Below, piece by piece: positions 1-9,089 of a DNA stretch of 64,000 nucleotides. Position numbers and translations under genes: made by a program. Numbering within the stretch: the stretch's first letter is position 1; the number at the start of each line of letters is the position of its first letter. Origin of the DNA: JBCBGF01 sp039193455 (GTDB taxonomy: Bacteria > Pseudomonadota > Alphaproteobacteria > Rhodobacterales > Rhodobacteraceae); assembly GCA_039193455.1 (NCBI GenBank), contig JBCCWO010000011.1, positions 53,773 through 117,772 of the forward strand. Direction: 5' to 3'. The notes beneath the pieces were generated by a model, which was not told the origin of the DNA, ran no database searches, and saw only the letters and a list, made by a program, of their open reading frames with translations.

Positions 1-1350
1 CGCGTCCCAGCTCTGCTGAATCGTTGCCGCCACGTCGGCTGCAGCCGCGCCGCCGACATAGTCGACCATGCCGGTCCAGAAGCTGCCCGCGCCCACGGCA
101 CCCGGCATCAGGTCGGACCCGTCAAAGCGGAACGTCGTGGCATTCAGCAGGATCTCGCCCTGGCCGCGCAGGATCCCGTCCTTGTAGGCATCAAGGTTCA
201 CCCCGTTATGCGGTGTCAGGAACCCGGTTTGCGCCATCATGACCTCGTGGGCGATGGGTTGTTGCAGAAACTCCATGAACGCCATGGTCGCGTCGCTTGC
301 GTCGGTTACGGCCATAAGAGTTCCGCCACCCAGAACCGGGTTGCCCAGATCCTTTTCGGCGAACGACGGGAAATAGAAGAAGTCTGCATCTTCGCCGGGC
401 ACAACGTCATCGGGGAAGAACGCCGTGGCAAAGGACGCCTGGCGGTGCATGTAGCACTGCGGCGGCGACGAGAAGAGGCCGGTCGGGCTATCGCGGAAGT
501 CCGTCGAGCCGACCGCTGCCGAACCGCCGGCAACCATGTCGTCATTCTTGGCAAACATGCCAAAGGTTTCGATGGCTTCCAGAACCTGCGGATCGTTGAA
601 CGGGATCTCGTTCAGCACCCACTGGTCATAAACATCGGGCGCGTGGCTGCGCAGCATGATGTCTTCGACCCAGTCGGTCGCCGGCCATCCGGTGGCCGGA
701 CCCGAGCCCAGACCGATGCACCACGGCGTCTCACCATCCGCGATGATCTGCTCGGACAGCGCGATCAGGTCTTCCATGCTTTCGGGCACTTCGTAATCGG
801 CGTCCTCGAAGTTCTCGGGCGAGTACCAGACAAGGCTCTTGACGTTCACGTTGTAGAAGAAGCCGTAGAACGCATCTTCGCCGTTCTCGTTGGGATATGT
901 GCCCAGATCGACCCAGGACTGACCTGCCGCATAGTTGTCAGCGACCCACTGGGCCATGTCGCCACCCAGCGGCGTCAGCAAACCCTGCGCCGCCATGGTC
1001 GCGGCAAGGCCGGGCTGCGGGAACACCGCGATGTTCGGCGGCGACCCCGCCTCGGCGTCGATCACGATCTGCTGCTCGAACCCATCGGACCCGGTATAGG
1101 TGACGTCCGCGCCGGTGGCGTCGGTAAAGTACGCGATGGCGCTGCGAAAGATTTCGTCCTCCGGCGACAGCCAGGGGCCAAAGATGGTCACGGTCTGCCC
1201 GCTCAGGTCCGGCGCACTGGCTTTGTAGGCCTCGTATGAGTCCCAGCTGAACGGTCCGTCGCCGGGCGCGAAAGCCAGGTGTCCGTCGGCCGTGGCCGCC
1301 CCGGCAGTCAGCGCGGAGATCGCCACACCTGCCAAAAATGCTCTTTTCAT
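1..1350 (-). CDS. AglE-like sugar ABC transporter substrate-binding protein (partial, 3' end off window)
   Basis: Periplasmic binding protein of a carbohydrate ABC importer (family 1, AglE-like). The start codon at 1348-1350 opens a Sec signal peptide (MKRAFLAGVAISALTAGAATA, a charged n-region, an alanine-rich core and an Ala-x-Ala type end). All 450 visible codons are open and the C-terminus lies beyond the left edge. The mature region contains the typical sugar-binder features FGPWLSPEDE near the N-terminus and a tryptophan-rich ligand region. It is divergent from a LacI-type regulator, and one of two matching operators lies about 70 bp upstream of its start. The neighbouring enzymes are beta-glucosidases, so the ligand may be a beta- rather than an alpha-glucoside; sequence alone cannot decide. 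The permeases and ATPase presumably lie to the left. Confidence 0.85.
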   Translation of the reverse strand, partial: MKRAFLAGVAISALTAGAATADGHLAFAPGDGPFSWDSYEAYKASAPDLSGQTVTIFGPWLSPEDEIFRSAIAYFTDATGADVTYTGSDGFEQQIVIDAEAGSPPNIAVFPQPGLAATMAAQGLLTPLGGDMAQWVADNYAAGQSWVDLGTYPNENGEDAFYGFFYNVNVKSLVWYSPENFEDADYEVPESMEDLIALSEQIIADGETPWCIGLGSGPATGWPATDWVEDIMLRSHAPDVYDQWVLNEIPFNDPQVLEAIETFGMFAKNDDMVAGGSAAVGSTDFRDSPTGLFSSPPQCYMHRQASFATAFFPDDVVPGEDADFFYFPSFAEKDLGNPVLGGGTLMAVTDASDATMAFMEFLQQPIAHEVMMAQTGFLTPHNGVNLDAYKDGILRGQGEILLNATTFRFDGSDLMPGAVGAGSFWTGMVDYVGGAAAADVAATIQQSWDA

Positions 1351-1417
1351 GTCGTCTTCCTCCCGGTTTCGCATGCACGCTTCACGTGTTCATGACATCC
1401 TGCGCCCGAACCAAAAC

Positions 1418-1431
1418 TCAAAGCGCTTTGA
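1418..1431. promoter_or_regulatory. LacI-type operator 1 (near aglE)
   Basis: Perfect 14-bp palindrome TCAAAGCGCTTTGA in the divergent promoter region, with the central AAGCGCTT typical of LacI/GalR-family operators. It lies upstream of the binding-protein gene. It matches the core of the second operator at 1582-1597, so both are probably bound by the adjacent LacI-family protein. Confidence 0.7.
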
Positions 1432-1581
1432 ATGATACGACCGTCGCCCAAGAACCGGGCACTGTCAATTACGGATTTCAAGATCATTATGTTTTCTTGA
1501 TATTTTTTACGCTCGCAAATCTTTCAGAGACGGTAAGATACCTTTGACGCGCCCGCGGCAGACCGATAGTCTATTGACGAA

Positions 1582-1597
1582 TTGAAAGCGCTTTGAA
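1582..1597. promoter_or_regulatory. LacI-type operator 2 (overlapping aglR leader)
   Basis: TTGAAAGCGCTTTGAA, palindromic except for one base pair, ends 12 bp before the regulator's start codon. Repressor bound here would block transcription of the regulator and of the two glucosidases and glucokinase downstream, giving autoregulation. The two operators are about 165 bp apart, a distance compatible with looping. Confidence 0.7.
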
Positions 1598-1609
1598 CCG
1601 GGTTCCCGT

Positions 1610-2656
1610 ATGAATCTCAAAGAGTTGGCACTGAGCCTTGGCCTAAGCCAAACCACGGTGAGCCGGGCGCTGAACGGCTATCCCGAGGTGAGCGAAGCCA
1701 CCCGCACCCGGGTGCGGCAGGCGGCAGAGCAGCACAACTATCGGCCCAACACGCGCGCCAAGGCCCTGGCAACCGGGCGCTCTCTGACCATTGGCCACGT
1801 CATTCCGGTCTCGACCAAGCACGAAATGGTCAACCCCGTCTTCGCCGACTTCATCGCCGGTGCGGCAGAGGTCTATGCCGATAACGGCTATGACATCACG
1901 CTCTCGATGGTGCGCGACGCCGACGAGGCGGCGGCCTACCGTACCCTGGCCGCCAAAGGCGCCGTCGACGGGATTATCGTGCATGCCCCGCGGACCGACG
2001 ATCCCCGGATCGCGCTGTTGTCCGAGCTGAACCTGCCCTTCGTCGTCCATGGCCGCGCCAGCGACGTCACCCTGCCCTACAGCTGGCTCGACGTGAACAA
2101 CCGACGCGGCTTTCAACGCGCCACCGAGTTTCTAGTCGACCTCGGCCACCACCGAATTGGGTTGATCAACGGGCTGGAACATCTCGACTTCGCGATCCGG
2201 CGGCGCCAGGGCTATCTGGCGGGGCTGTCCGCACGCGGGCTTGACGTGGATCCCGTGCTGATGACCCAAGGCGAGATGACGGAAAGCTACGGTCGCAGCG
2301 CGGCGCGGGCCCAGCTCGACCTTGCCGATCCGCCCACGGCCTTCATTGCATCCTCGATCATCGTTGCAATCGGCGCCCGGCGCGCCGTCGAGGAACGCGG
2401 CCTCACCCTGGGCCGCGACGTGTCGATCATCGCCCATGACGACGATCTGTCCTACTTCCGCAATGATGAGACCGTTCCCCTGTTCACAGCCCTCAGATCG
2501 TCTGTGCGCGAGGCCGGGCGCCGGGCCGCCGACATGCTGCTCGCCCAGGTGGCGCACCCCGCGGTCGCGCCGCAGCGCGAGCTGATGGAGGTTGACCTGA
2601 TGGTCGGGCGCTCCACCGGCCCAGCCCCGCTCAGCGCCGCCCGCCGCCAGGGGTGA
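1610..2656 (+). CDS. aglR: LacI-family transcriptional regulator (AglR-like)
   Basis: 348-residue LacI/GalR repressor. Residues 1-56 form the helix-turn-helix and hinge (NLKELALSLGLSQTTVSRAL, then the RPNTRAKALATGRS hinge segment); the rest is a periplasmic-binding-protein-like sugar sensor with the family's IVHAPRTDDPR and STGPAPL-type C-terminal elements. The start at 1610 puts the HTH at the usual position, although no strong Shine-Dalgarno precedes it. It is divergent from the sugar-binding protein, and its stop is 1 bp before the first beta-glucosidase start, so it should be the first gene of the glucosidase operon. The likely inducer is a glucoside or glucose derivative. The symbol follows the agl-type context and is tentative. 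Confidence 0.85.
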   Translation: MNLKELALSLGLSQTTVSRALNGYPEVSEATRTRVRQAAEQHNYRPNTRAKALATGRSLTIGHVIPVSTKHEMVNPVFADFIAGAAEVYADNGYDITLSMVRDADEAAAYRTLAAKGAVDGIIVHAPRTDDPRIALLSELNLPFVVHGRASDVTLPYSWLDVNNRRGFQRATEFLVDLGHHRIGLINGLEHLDFAIRRRQGYLAGLSARGLDVDPVLMTQGEMTESYGRSAARAQLDLADPPTAFIASSIIVAIGARRAVEERGLTLGRDVSIIAHDDDLSYFRNDETVPLFTALRSSVREAGRRAADMLLAQVAHPAVAPQRELMEVDLMVGRSTGPAPLSAARRQG

Positions 2657-2657
2657 C

Positions 2658-4001
2658 ATGATGCAAAACACCCGCACGACCTTCCCCGAAGGCTTCCAAT
2701 TCGGGGCGGCCACGTCCAGCTACCAGATCGAAGGGCAAGCCGCAGGTGGGACGGGCCTGACTCATTGGGATACGTTCGCGGCAACCCCAGGCAACGTGGT
2801 GGGCGGTGAGGACGGCGCCGTGGCCTGCGACCACTATCACCGCTGGCGGGTGGATCTGGATCTGGCGGCGGCGGCCAACCTGGATATCTACCGGTTTTCA
2901 ACGAACTGGGCACGGATCTTGCCAGCTGGCACTGGCACCCCAAACCCGGAAGCGCTCGACTTCTACGACCGTCTTGTCGACGACATGCTTGCGCGCGGAC
3001 TGGCGCCTTACCTGACGCTCTATCACTGGGAACTGCCTGCGGCGCTTGCCGACCGCGGCGGCTGGACAAACCCCGAGATCGCCCATTGGTTCACGGACTA
3101 TGCCCGGCTGATCCTGGCCCGGATCGGCGACCGCGTCGCATCGGTGGCCACGTTCAACGAGCCCTGGTGCGTCACCTGGGCGGGCCATTTCAACGGCACC
3201 CATGCCCCCGGGATCCGCGACATTCGCGCCACCGCAAGATCGGTCCATAACCTATTGCGGTCCCATGCTCTTGCGATGAACGCGCTGCGCGTCGAAGGGT
3301 ACGGCAACCTGGGGATCGTGCTGAACCTTGATGCAATCACGCCAGCGGATGCGAGCAGCGTTTCTGCATTGGCATCAGAGGTTTACGATGCGTGTTTCAA
3401 TCGATGCTTCCTCGATCCTCTGTTTCGCGGGACCTATCCGGCGCGATTGCTTGAGGGGTTCGAACCGATCCTGCCCCCGGGTTGGGAGGTGGATGTGCCA
3501 GGTTTCGCAACCCCGCTCGATTGGCTGGGGGTAAACTACTACACGAGAAAGCGCGTACAGGCATTTGAAACGGAACGATTTCCGAACTATGCATTTGCTG
3601 AGGGCCTGTTACCCCAGACAACCATGGGGTGGGAGATCTACCCCGAGGGGCTGACCGAGGTCCTGACACGCGTCGCAATGGACTATTCCCGCGATTTGTC
3701 CCTGTATGTGACGGAAAGCGGGATGTCGGCTGATGAGCCGGACGATGCGACCGTCGTCGAGGACAGCTACCGCACCGACTACATCGACCGCCACTTTGCC
3801 GCCGCCCGCGCCGCGATGGACGCCGGTGTCCCGCTCAAAGGCTATATTGTCTGGAGCTTGCTCGACAATTTCGAATGGGCCCGCGGATACGCACGCCGCT
3901 TTGGCCTCGTTCACACGGATTTCAAGACGTTAGAGCGCACCCCTAAAGCCTCGTATCACGCATTGGCCGCCGCCCTGGCCCGCCACGGAGACACCGCATG
4001 A
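2658..4001 (+). CDS. GH1 beta-glucosidase (first of tandem pair)
   Basis: 447-residue glycoside hydrolase family 1 enzyme, the full (beta/alpha)8-barrel length for the family. It begins with FPEGFQFGAATSSYQIEG, the GH1 N-terminal signature. The acid/base glutamate is in TFNEPWCV (E168) and the nucleophile in YVTESGM (E353). The usual (T/I)ENG is here TESG, so the asparagine after the nucleophile is replaced by serine. It has no signal peptide, so it should cleave imported beta-glucosides in the cytoplasm to glucose for the downstream glucokinase. Two ATGs (2658, 2661) are possible. Its stop overlaps the next start (ATGA, 3998-4001). Codon use around 3300-3720 looks less GC3-biased than in its neighbours. 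Confidence 0.93.
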   Translation: MMQNTRTTFPEGFQFGAATSSYQIEGQAAGGTGLTHWDTFAATPGNVVGGEDGAVACDHYHRWRVDLDLAAAANLDIYRFSTNWARILPAGTGTPNPEALDFYDRLVDDMLARGLAPYLTLYHWELPAALADRGGWTNPEIAHWFTDYARLILARIGDRVASVATFNEPWCVTWAGHFNGTHAPGIRDIRATARSVHNLLRSHALAMNALRVEGYGNLGIVLNLDAITPADASSVSALASEVYDACFNRCFLDPLFRGTYPARLLEGFEPILPPGWEVDVPGFATPLDWLGVNYYTRKRVQAFETERFPNYAFAEGLLPQTTMGWEIYPEGLTEVLTRVAMDYSRDLSLYVTESGMSADEPDDATVVEDSYRTDYIDRHFAAARAAMDAGVPLKGYIVWSLLDNFEWARGYARRFGLVHTDFKTLERTPKASYHALAAALARHGDTA

Positions 4002-5320
4002 ACTTCACCCGCGCCGACTTTCCCGAGGGCTTCCTCTTCGGCACCGCCACGTCGAGCTACCAGATCGAAGGCCATGCACTCGGGGGTGCGGGGCCAACCC
4101 ATTGGGACAGCTTCGCGGCCACCCCCGGCAATGTCGTCCGGGCCGAGAACGGCGCCCGCGCCTGCGAGCACTACCTCCGGATGGACGAGGATCTCGACCT
4201 GATCGCCGGGTCTAATGTCGACGTCTATCGCTTTTCGACGAGCTGGGCCCGCGTGCTGCCCGAAGGCCGCGGAACGCCGAACGCAGAGGGCCTCGACTTC
4301 TACGACCGGCTTGTCGACGGCTTGCTGGAACGTGGCCTGAAACCGGCGGCGACGCTCTATCATTGGGAACTGCCCTCGGCCCTTGCCGACCTCGGCGGTT
4401 GGCGCAACCGGGACATCGCGGGTTGGTTTGGCGACTTCACCGAGGTCATCATGGGCCGGATCGGCGACCGCGTCTGGTCCGCTGCACCGATCAACGAACC
4501 ATGGTGTGTGGGCTGGCTCAGCCATTTTCTGGGTCACCACGCGCCGGGCTTGCGCGATATCCGGGCCACCGCGCGGGCGATGCACCACGTCCTGCTCTCG
4601 CACGGAACCGCGATCCAGGTGATGCGCGGCCTCGGCATGTCGAACCTGGGCGCCGTGTGCAACTTCGAATACGCGCAACCGGTCGATGACAGCCCCGCCG
4701 CACAGGCCGCAGCGCGTCGATACGACGGATACTACAACCGCTTTTTCCTGTCCGGCCTGTTCCACGGCACCTACCCCGACGACGTATTGGAGGGGCTTGG
4801 CCCGCATATGCCCGATCGCTGGCAGGACGACATGGAACTCATCGGCAGCCCGGTGGATTGGTGCGGCCTCAACTACTACACCCGCAAGATCATCGCGCCG
4901 AACGACGACCCATGGCCCAGTCATGAAGAGGTTCCCGGCCCCCTGCCCAAAACCGCCATGGAGTGGGAGATCTATCCCGACGGTCTCCACTACTTCCTGA
5001 AACGCACGCATGAAGAGTACACCAAGGGCCTCCCGCTCTACGTCACCGAGAACGGGATGGCGGCGCCGGATGTCGTGCATGGCGGCCAGGTCGATGACCC
5101 ACACAGGATCGACTACCTGAACGCCCACATCGCGGCGGTTCGGGCGGCTTTGGCCGAAGATGTGCCGGTCGCCGGGTATTACATCTGGTCGCTCATGGAC
5201 AATTACGAGTGGGCGCTGGGGTACGAAAAACGCTTCGGGCTGATCCACGTCGATTTCGAGACCTTGCAGCGGACACCGAAGGCATCCTATCACAGCCTCG
5301 CATCTGCCCTCGCCCGCTAG
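3998..5320 (+). CDS. GH1 beta-glucosidase (second of tandem pair)
   Basis: 440-residue GH1 beta-glucosidase, paralogous to the upstream gene and closely similar along its whole length. It has the N-terminal FPEGFLFGTATSSYQIEG signature, acid/base glutamate in INEPWCV (E167) and nucleophile in the canonical YVTENGM (E351). It is cytoplasmic and translationally coupled to the first glucosidase by a 4-bp overlap. Keeping two diverged copies suggests different aglycone or linkage preferences, for example cellobiose versus laminaribiose or aryl-glucosides; this is inference. Glucokinase starts 9 bp downstream, so the products probably feed straight into hexose phosphate metabolism. Confidence 0.94.
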   Translation: MNFTRADFPEGFLFGTATSSYQIEGHALGGAGPTHWDSFAATPGNVVRAENGARACEHYLRMDEDLDLIAGSNVDVYRFSTSWARVLPEGRGTPNAEGLDFYDRLVDGLLERGLKPAATLYHWELPSALADLGGWRNRDIAGWFGDFTEVIMGRIGDRVWSAAPINEPWCVGWLSHFLGHHAPGLRDIRATARAMHHVLLSHGTAIQVMRGLGMSNLGAVCNFEYAQPVDDSPAAQAAARRYDGYYNRFFLSGLFHGTYPDDVLEGLGPHMPDRWQDDMELIGSPVDWCGLNYYTRKIIAPNDDPWPSHEEVPGPLPKTAMEWEIYPDGLHYFLKRTHEEYTKGLPLYVTENGMAAPDVVHGGQVDDPHRIDYLNAHIAAVRAALAEDVPVAGYYIWSLMDNYEWALGYEKRFGLIHVDFETLQRTPKASYHSLASALAR

Positions 5321-5329
5321 GCCCCGCCC

Positions 5330-6298
5330 ATGTCCCGTGCCGCTGACGTTTATTCCCTTGTTGCCGATATCGGCGGAACCAACACCCGTGTTGCCCTTGC
5401 GGAAGGTCCGGCCCTGTTGCCGGACACCATTCGCAAGTTCCGAAATGCCGACTATCCCGGGCTCGAGACGGTGCTGCGCGACTACGTTGCGCAAGAGGAC
5501 GGCGTTGATTGCCGCGCCGCCTCGGTGGCGATCGCAGGACCCGTGCGCAGCGGCAGCGGAACCCTTACCAACCTGGACTGGACAATCGACGAAGGCACGC
5601 TGGCGCGGGCCACAAAAGCCGAATTTGTGGCCGTCCTGAATGACCTTGAGGCACAGGGGCACGCGCTGGGACGGCTCGCCCCCGAAAACCTGCGCGAGAT
5701 TGTGCCGGGCCCCGATCCATTGCCGGATGCGCCGCAATTGGTGATCGGCGTGGGCACGGGCTTTAACGTGGCCCCCGTGCATTTCTCCGAAGGCCGCCGC
5801 CTTGTGGCCCCGTCGGAAGCCGGTCACTCCAACCTGCCAATCCGCAACGAACAAGAGCTGCGGTTGTGCAAGTTTGTTGAGACAGCGCACGGGTTCCCCG
5901 CGGTCGAAGACGTGCTTTCGGGGCGGGGTCTTGAACGCCTCTACGCCTTCCTGGGGCACGAGGCCGACGATCCGCGCGAACTGTCGGCCGCCCAGATCAT
6001 GGATCAGCGCAACCACGGCGATGCACGCTCGGTCGAGGCGGCACGGCTCTTCGCGCGCATGCTGGGCACGGTGGCCGGAAATCAGGCGCTGATCCACCTG
6101 CCATTCGGCGGTATCTTCCTGGCTGGCGGCGTCTCGCGCGCCATCGCGCCCTATTTGGCCGAGTACGGATTCCTCGACGCTTTCCGTGACAAGGGCCGGT
6201 TCGCAGGCTTCATGCAGAACTTCGCCGTATCCGTGATCGAGGATGACTTTGCCGCACTGACCGGATCGGCGGCACATCTTGCACGCATCTCGGCCTAA
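5330..6298 (+). CDS. glk: Glucokinase
   Basis: 322-residue ATP-dependent glucokinase of the bacterial Glk family (ASKHA fold) rather than ROK type. The N-terminus VADIGGTNTRVAL is the phosphate-1 ATP-binding motif; AGPVRSGSGTLTNLDW is the glucose-site region, GVGTGFNVA a second phosphate loop, and FLAGGVSRAIAPYL the adenosine motif near the C-terminus. Length is normal. It is the last gene of the regulator-glucosidase operon and phosphorylates glucose released by the two GH1 enzymes. An 87-bp gap separates it from the chemotaxis cluster. Confidence 0.93.
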   Translation: MSRAADVYSLVADIGGTNTRVALAEGPALLPDTIRKFRNADYPGLETVLRDYVAQEDGVDCRAASVAIAGPVRSGSGTLTNLDWTIDEGTLARATKAEFVAVLNDLEAQGHALGRLAPENLREIVPGPDPLPDAPQLVIGVGTGFNVAPVHFSEGRRLVAPSEAGHSNLPIRNEQELRLCKFVETAHGFPAVEDVLSGRGLERLYAFLGHEADDPRELSAAQIMDQRNHGDARSVEAARLFARMLGTVAGNQALIHLPFGGIFLAGGVSRAIAPYLAEYGFLDAFRDKGRFAGFMQNFAVSVIEDDFAALTGSAAHLARISA

Positions 6299-6385
6299 GC
6301 GCGCATTAAACCCCGCCCCGTAACCCCGCCTTAACCCGCGCGCACCTAGACCGCAGGACAACTCACTGCTGTCAAAGAGAGCGCG

Positions 6386-6700
6386 ATGGAGACTGGGCCA
6401 ACCACCCCCGACACCGCCGATCCCGCCGGGGCGCTGACCCTTGCGCCCAAGCTTGACCTGCGCGCCTCGACCGAGCTTTCGCTGGAACTCGCGGCGCGGC
6501 GCGGTGCGGATCTCGTGCTCGACGGGGCCAATGTCGAACACCTCGGCGCACATGCGCTGCAAACGCTCGTCGCCGCCGCGAAGGCCTGGGAAGCGGACGG
6601 TCGCACGTTCACCATTGCTTCGCTCACCGATGCCGCCCAGGCGGACTTGGCAACGCTTGGCGCCCCAGACGACATCCTACAAACCGGAGGATCCGCATGA
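6386..6700 (+). CDS. STAS-domain protein heading the chemotaxis cluster
   Basis: 104-residue single STAS domain (anti-sigma-antagonist-like), recognisable from LTLAPKLDLRAS, LVLDGANVEHLGAHALQTLVAA and the terminal helix. A serine after the LDGA strand is not obvious at the canonical phosphorylation position. Small STAS proteins are often found first in chemotaxis operons, where their exact role is uncertain. The stop codon overlaps the cheY start by 4 bp (ATGA at 6697-6700), so it is translationally coupled to the che genes. The start at 6386 follows an AGAG-type ribosome binding site. Confidence 0.75.
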   Translation: METGPTTPDTADPAGALTLAPKLDLRASTELSLELAARRGADLVLDGANVEHLGAHALQTLVAAAKAWEADGRTFTIASLTDAAQADLATLGAPDDILQTGGSA

Positions 6701-7062
6701 GCCTAGAGGTTCTTGCCGTCGACGACAGCCGCACCATGCGTGACATGCTGCGGCTTGCATTGGGCGAGGCTGGGATGACCACGCATCTGGCCGAAGACGG
6801 CGAACACGGACTTGAGGTTCTGTCCGACATCAGCCCGGATGTCATCATCACCGATATCAACATGCCGCGCCTCGATGGTTTTGGCTTTATCGACGCGGTG
6901 CGCGCGCAAGAGGCCTATCGCAACCTGCCGATTCTGGTGCTGACCACCGAAAGCTCGGCAGACCTGAAATCACGCGCGCGCGATGCCGGGGCGACCGGCT
7001 GGATCGTCAAACCGTTCGATCCCGAAAAACTGGTCCGCGCCTTACAGATCGTGGCGGGGTAG
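6697..7062 (+). CDS. cheY: CheY-type chemotaxis response regulator
   Basis: 121-residue stand-alone receiver domain. The acidic pocket is D9/D10 (LAVDDSRTMRDML), the phospho-acceptor aspartate D53 in IITDINMPRLDG, the switch threonine in VLTTESS, and the conserved lysine in WIVKPFDP. It has no output domain, so it should carry the signal from CheA to the flagellar motor or act as a phosphate sink. It overlaps the STAS gene by 4 bp and lies 4 bp before cheA. A second cheY is found after cheR. Confidence 0.93.
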   Translation: MSLEVLAVDDSRTMRDMLRLALGEAGMTTHLAEDGEHGLEVLSDISPDVIITDINMPRLDGFGFIDAVRAQEAYRNLPILVLTTESSADLKSRARDAGATGWIVKPFDPEKLVRALQIVAG

Positions 7063-7066
7063 ACCG

Positions 7067-9079
7067 ATGTCTGACCCGATTGCCGAAATCAAAGCTTCGT
7101 TCTTCATTGAATGTGAAGAACTGCTGGAAGCCTTGCAGGACGGCCTGCAGGCGATGGACGATGGCGCGACCGATACCGAGACGATCAACGTCGTCTTCCG
7201 CGCCGTGCACTCGATCAAGGGCGGCGCCGGGGCGTTCAGCCTCGATCAACTGGTCAGCTTCGCCCATGCCTTTGAAACCACGCTCGATGCCGTGCGCGCG
7301 GGTGATCTGGTCGCCGACAGCGCAACGGTGGCGCTCTTCTTCCAGTGCGGGGATCTCTTGTCAGATCTCGTCCGCGCCGCCCGCGACGAGGAACTTCTGG
7401 ACGACGCATTGCTCGCGCCCGTGCTGGCACAGTTGGAAGAGCTGGCGGGAGAGGATGAGGACGCCGCCGAGGCAGAGGCGGCGTTCCAGACCACCGCGCT
7501 CAATCTTGACCTGATGGATCTCGGCCTGCCCGCGCTGGATGAACCCCAGGCGGGCCGGTTCACAATCAACTTCACACCGCAGCCCGACCTCTACAGCAGC
7601 GGCAATGAACCGCTCTATCTGTTGCGCGCGTTGGCGAACCTCGGAACGGCTGAGGTGACCTGTGACACCGAACAGGTGCCACCGCTCGACACCTACGCGC
7701 CGGACCAGAGCTTTCTGACCTGGCGCATCTCACTTGAGACCGAAGCGGATGAAGACAGCGTCCGCGAAGTCTTTGAATTCGTCGATGGCCTCTGCACGCT
7801 GGATATTCAAAGCGATAGCCCGGCAGAGCCGATGGCGCCGCCCCCTCTGGTTGACGAACCGGTCGCCGAGGCCCCTGCCCCGCCTCTCCCAGATCCGCTG
7901 CCCGAGGAACCGGCCCCCGCCTCACCACCGCCCGCCGCCGCTGCCGAACCGTCGCCCGCAAAACCGACAGCCCCGGCGGAAGCCGAAGCACGGCAGCCCG
8001 CCGCCGCCCCGCGCGCAACCGTCCGCGTGGATCTGGAGCGGATCGACCGGTTGGTGAATCTTGTGGGAGAGCTGGTGATCAACCAGGCAATGCTGTCGCA
8101 GTCGTTCGGCGACGGCGCGCTGTCCGGCAACAGCAAAATCGCCGCGGGCCTGGATGAGTTTCAACAGCTTACCCGCGACATCCAGGACAGCGTGATGATG
8201 ATCCGCGCACAGCCTGTGAAATCGCTGTTTCAACGCATGGCGCGCATCGTCCGCGAGGCGGCGGCTGATGTGGGCAAGAGCGTCCGGCTGAAGACCGAGG
8301 GTGAGGCAACGGAAATCGACAAGACGGTGATCGAACGTCTCGCAGATCCGCTGACCCACATGATCCGAAACGCCGTCGACCACGGGCTCGAAAAAACCGA
8401 AGATCGGGCAAGCGCGGGCAAGTCCGAGGAAGGGCTTGTGACCCTGACCGCCTCGCACCGGTCCGGTCGCGTGGTCATCGAGGTGAGCGATGATGGCGGC
8501 GGGATCAACCGCCCACGCGTGCGCGGCATCGCCGAGGAACGTGGCCTGATTTCTGCCGACCAGGTTCTGACCGATAGCGAGATTGACAACCTCCTGTTTC
8601 TACCGGGCTTCTCAACCGCAAGCGAGGTGTCCAACCTGTCTGGCCGTGGCGTCGGCATGGATGTGGTCAAGAACGCGATCAGCGCGCTTGGCGGCCGGAT
8701 CACAATCACCTCTGAACCAGGCGAAGGGACAACCTTCTCAATCTCGCTTCCGCTCACCCTTGCGGTACTGGACGGGATGGTCGTGGGCGTGGGCACCGAA
8801 CTGGGCTACCGCGCCCCGCGCGACAGCTATGAGGGTGCGATTGTCCTGCTCATCGCGCAGGAGGACGGCGCCCGTGCCGCGCTCGTCGTCGACGCCATCG
8901 AAGACCAGCGGCAGGTTGTCATCAAGGGCCTGCAAGACAGCTACGGGCATGTGCGCGGCGTGGCGGCTGCGACGATCCTGGGCGACGGCCAAATCGCTCT
9001 GATCCTCGATCCCACCGACCTTTTGGCAAACGCCATCGGTCGCAGCCGGCCCGAAGCGGCGCTCGCCGAGATCGCGTGA
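7067..9079 (+). CDS. cheA: Chemotaxis histidine kinase CheA
   Basis: 670-residue CheA. The Hpt (P1) domain carries phospho-histidine H48 in FRAVHSIKGGAGAFS. A variable region and a Pro/Ala/Glu-rich linker (about 285-335) follow, then the P3 dimerisation helices (RIDRLVNLVGELVINQAML), the P4 ATPase (MIRNAVDHGLE; VSDDGGGI; GFSTASEVSNLSGRGVG) and the P5 CheW-like domain. An upstream in-frame ATG (6983) lies inside cheY; ATG 7067, 4 bp after the cheY stop, gives a standard N-terminus MSDPIAEIK. The gene is followed by cheW, cheR and a second cheY in one run of short gaps and overlaps. Confidence 0.96.
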   Translation: MSDPIAEIKASFFIECEELLEALQDGLQAMDDGATDTETINVVFRAVHSIKGGAGAFSLDQLVSFAHAFETTLDAVRAGDLVADSATVALFFQCGDLLSDLVRAARDEELLDDALLAPVLAQLEELAGEDEDAAEAEAAFQTTALNLDLMDLGLPALDEPQAGRFTINFTPQPDLYSSGNEPLYLLRALANLGTAEVTCDTEQVPPLDTYAPDQSFLTWRISLETEADEDSVREVFEFVDGLCTLDIQSDSPAEPMAPPPLVDEPVAEAPAPPLPDPLPEEPAPASPPPAAAAEPSPAKPTAPAEAEARQPAAAPRATVRVDLERIDRLVNLVGELVINQAMLSQSFGDGALSGNSKIAAGLDEFQQLTRDIQDSVMMIRAQPVKSLFQRMARIVREAAADVGKSVRLKTEGEATEIDKTVIERLADPLTHMIRNAVDHGLEKTEDRASAGKSEEGLVTLTASHRSGRVVIEVSDDGGGINRPRVRGIAEERGLISADQVLTDSEIDNLLFLPGFSTASEVSNLSGRGVGMDVVKNAISALGGRITITSEPGEGTTFSISLPLTLAVLDGMVVGVGTELGYRAPRDSYEGAIVLLIAQEDGARAALVVDAIEDQRQVVIKGLQDSYGHVRGVAAATILGDGQIALILDPTDLLANAIGRSRPEAALAEIA

Positions 9080-9089
9080 AAGGAACAGC

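Noticed and set aside
208..1239. Long plus-strand frame opposite the sugar-binding protein
   Set aside because: It is a shadow of the AglE-like gene, whose signal peptide and family features are clear on the other strand.
3956..6562. Open frame of about 870 codons on the minus strand opposite the glucosidases and glucokinase
   Set aside because: It is antisense to three well-recognised genes and its translation has the Arg/Gly/His-rich composition produced by GC3 bias; no domain is seen.
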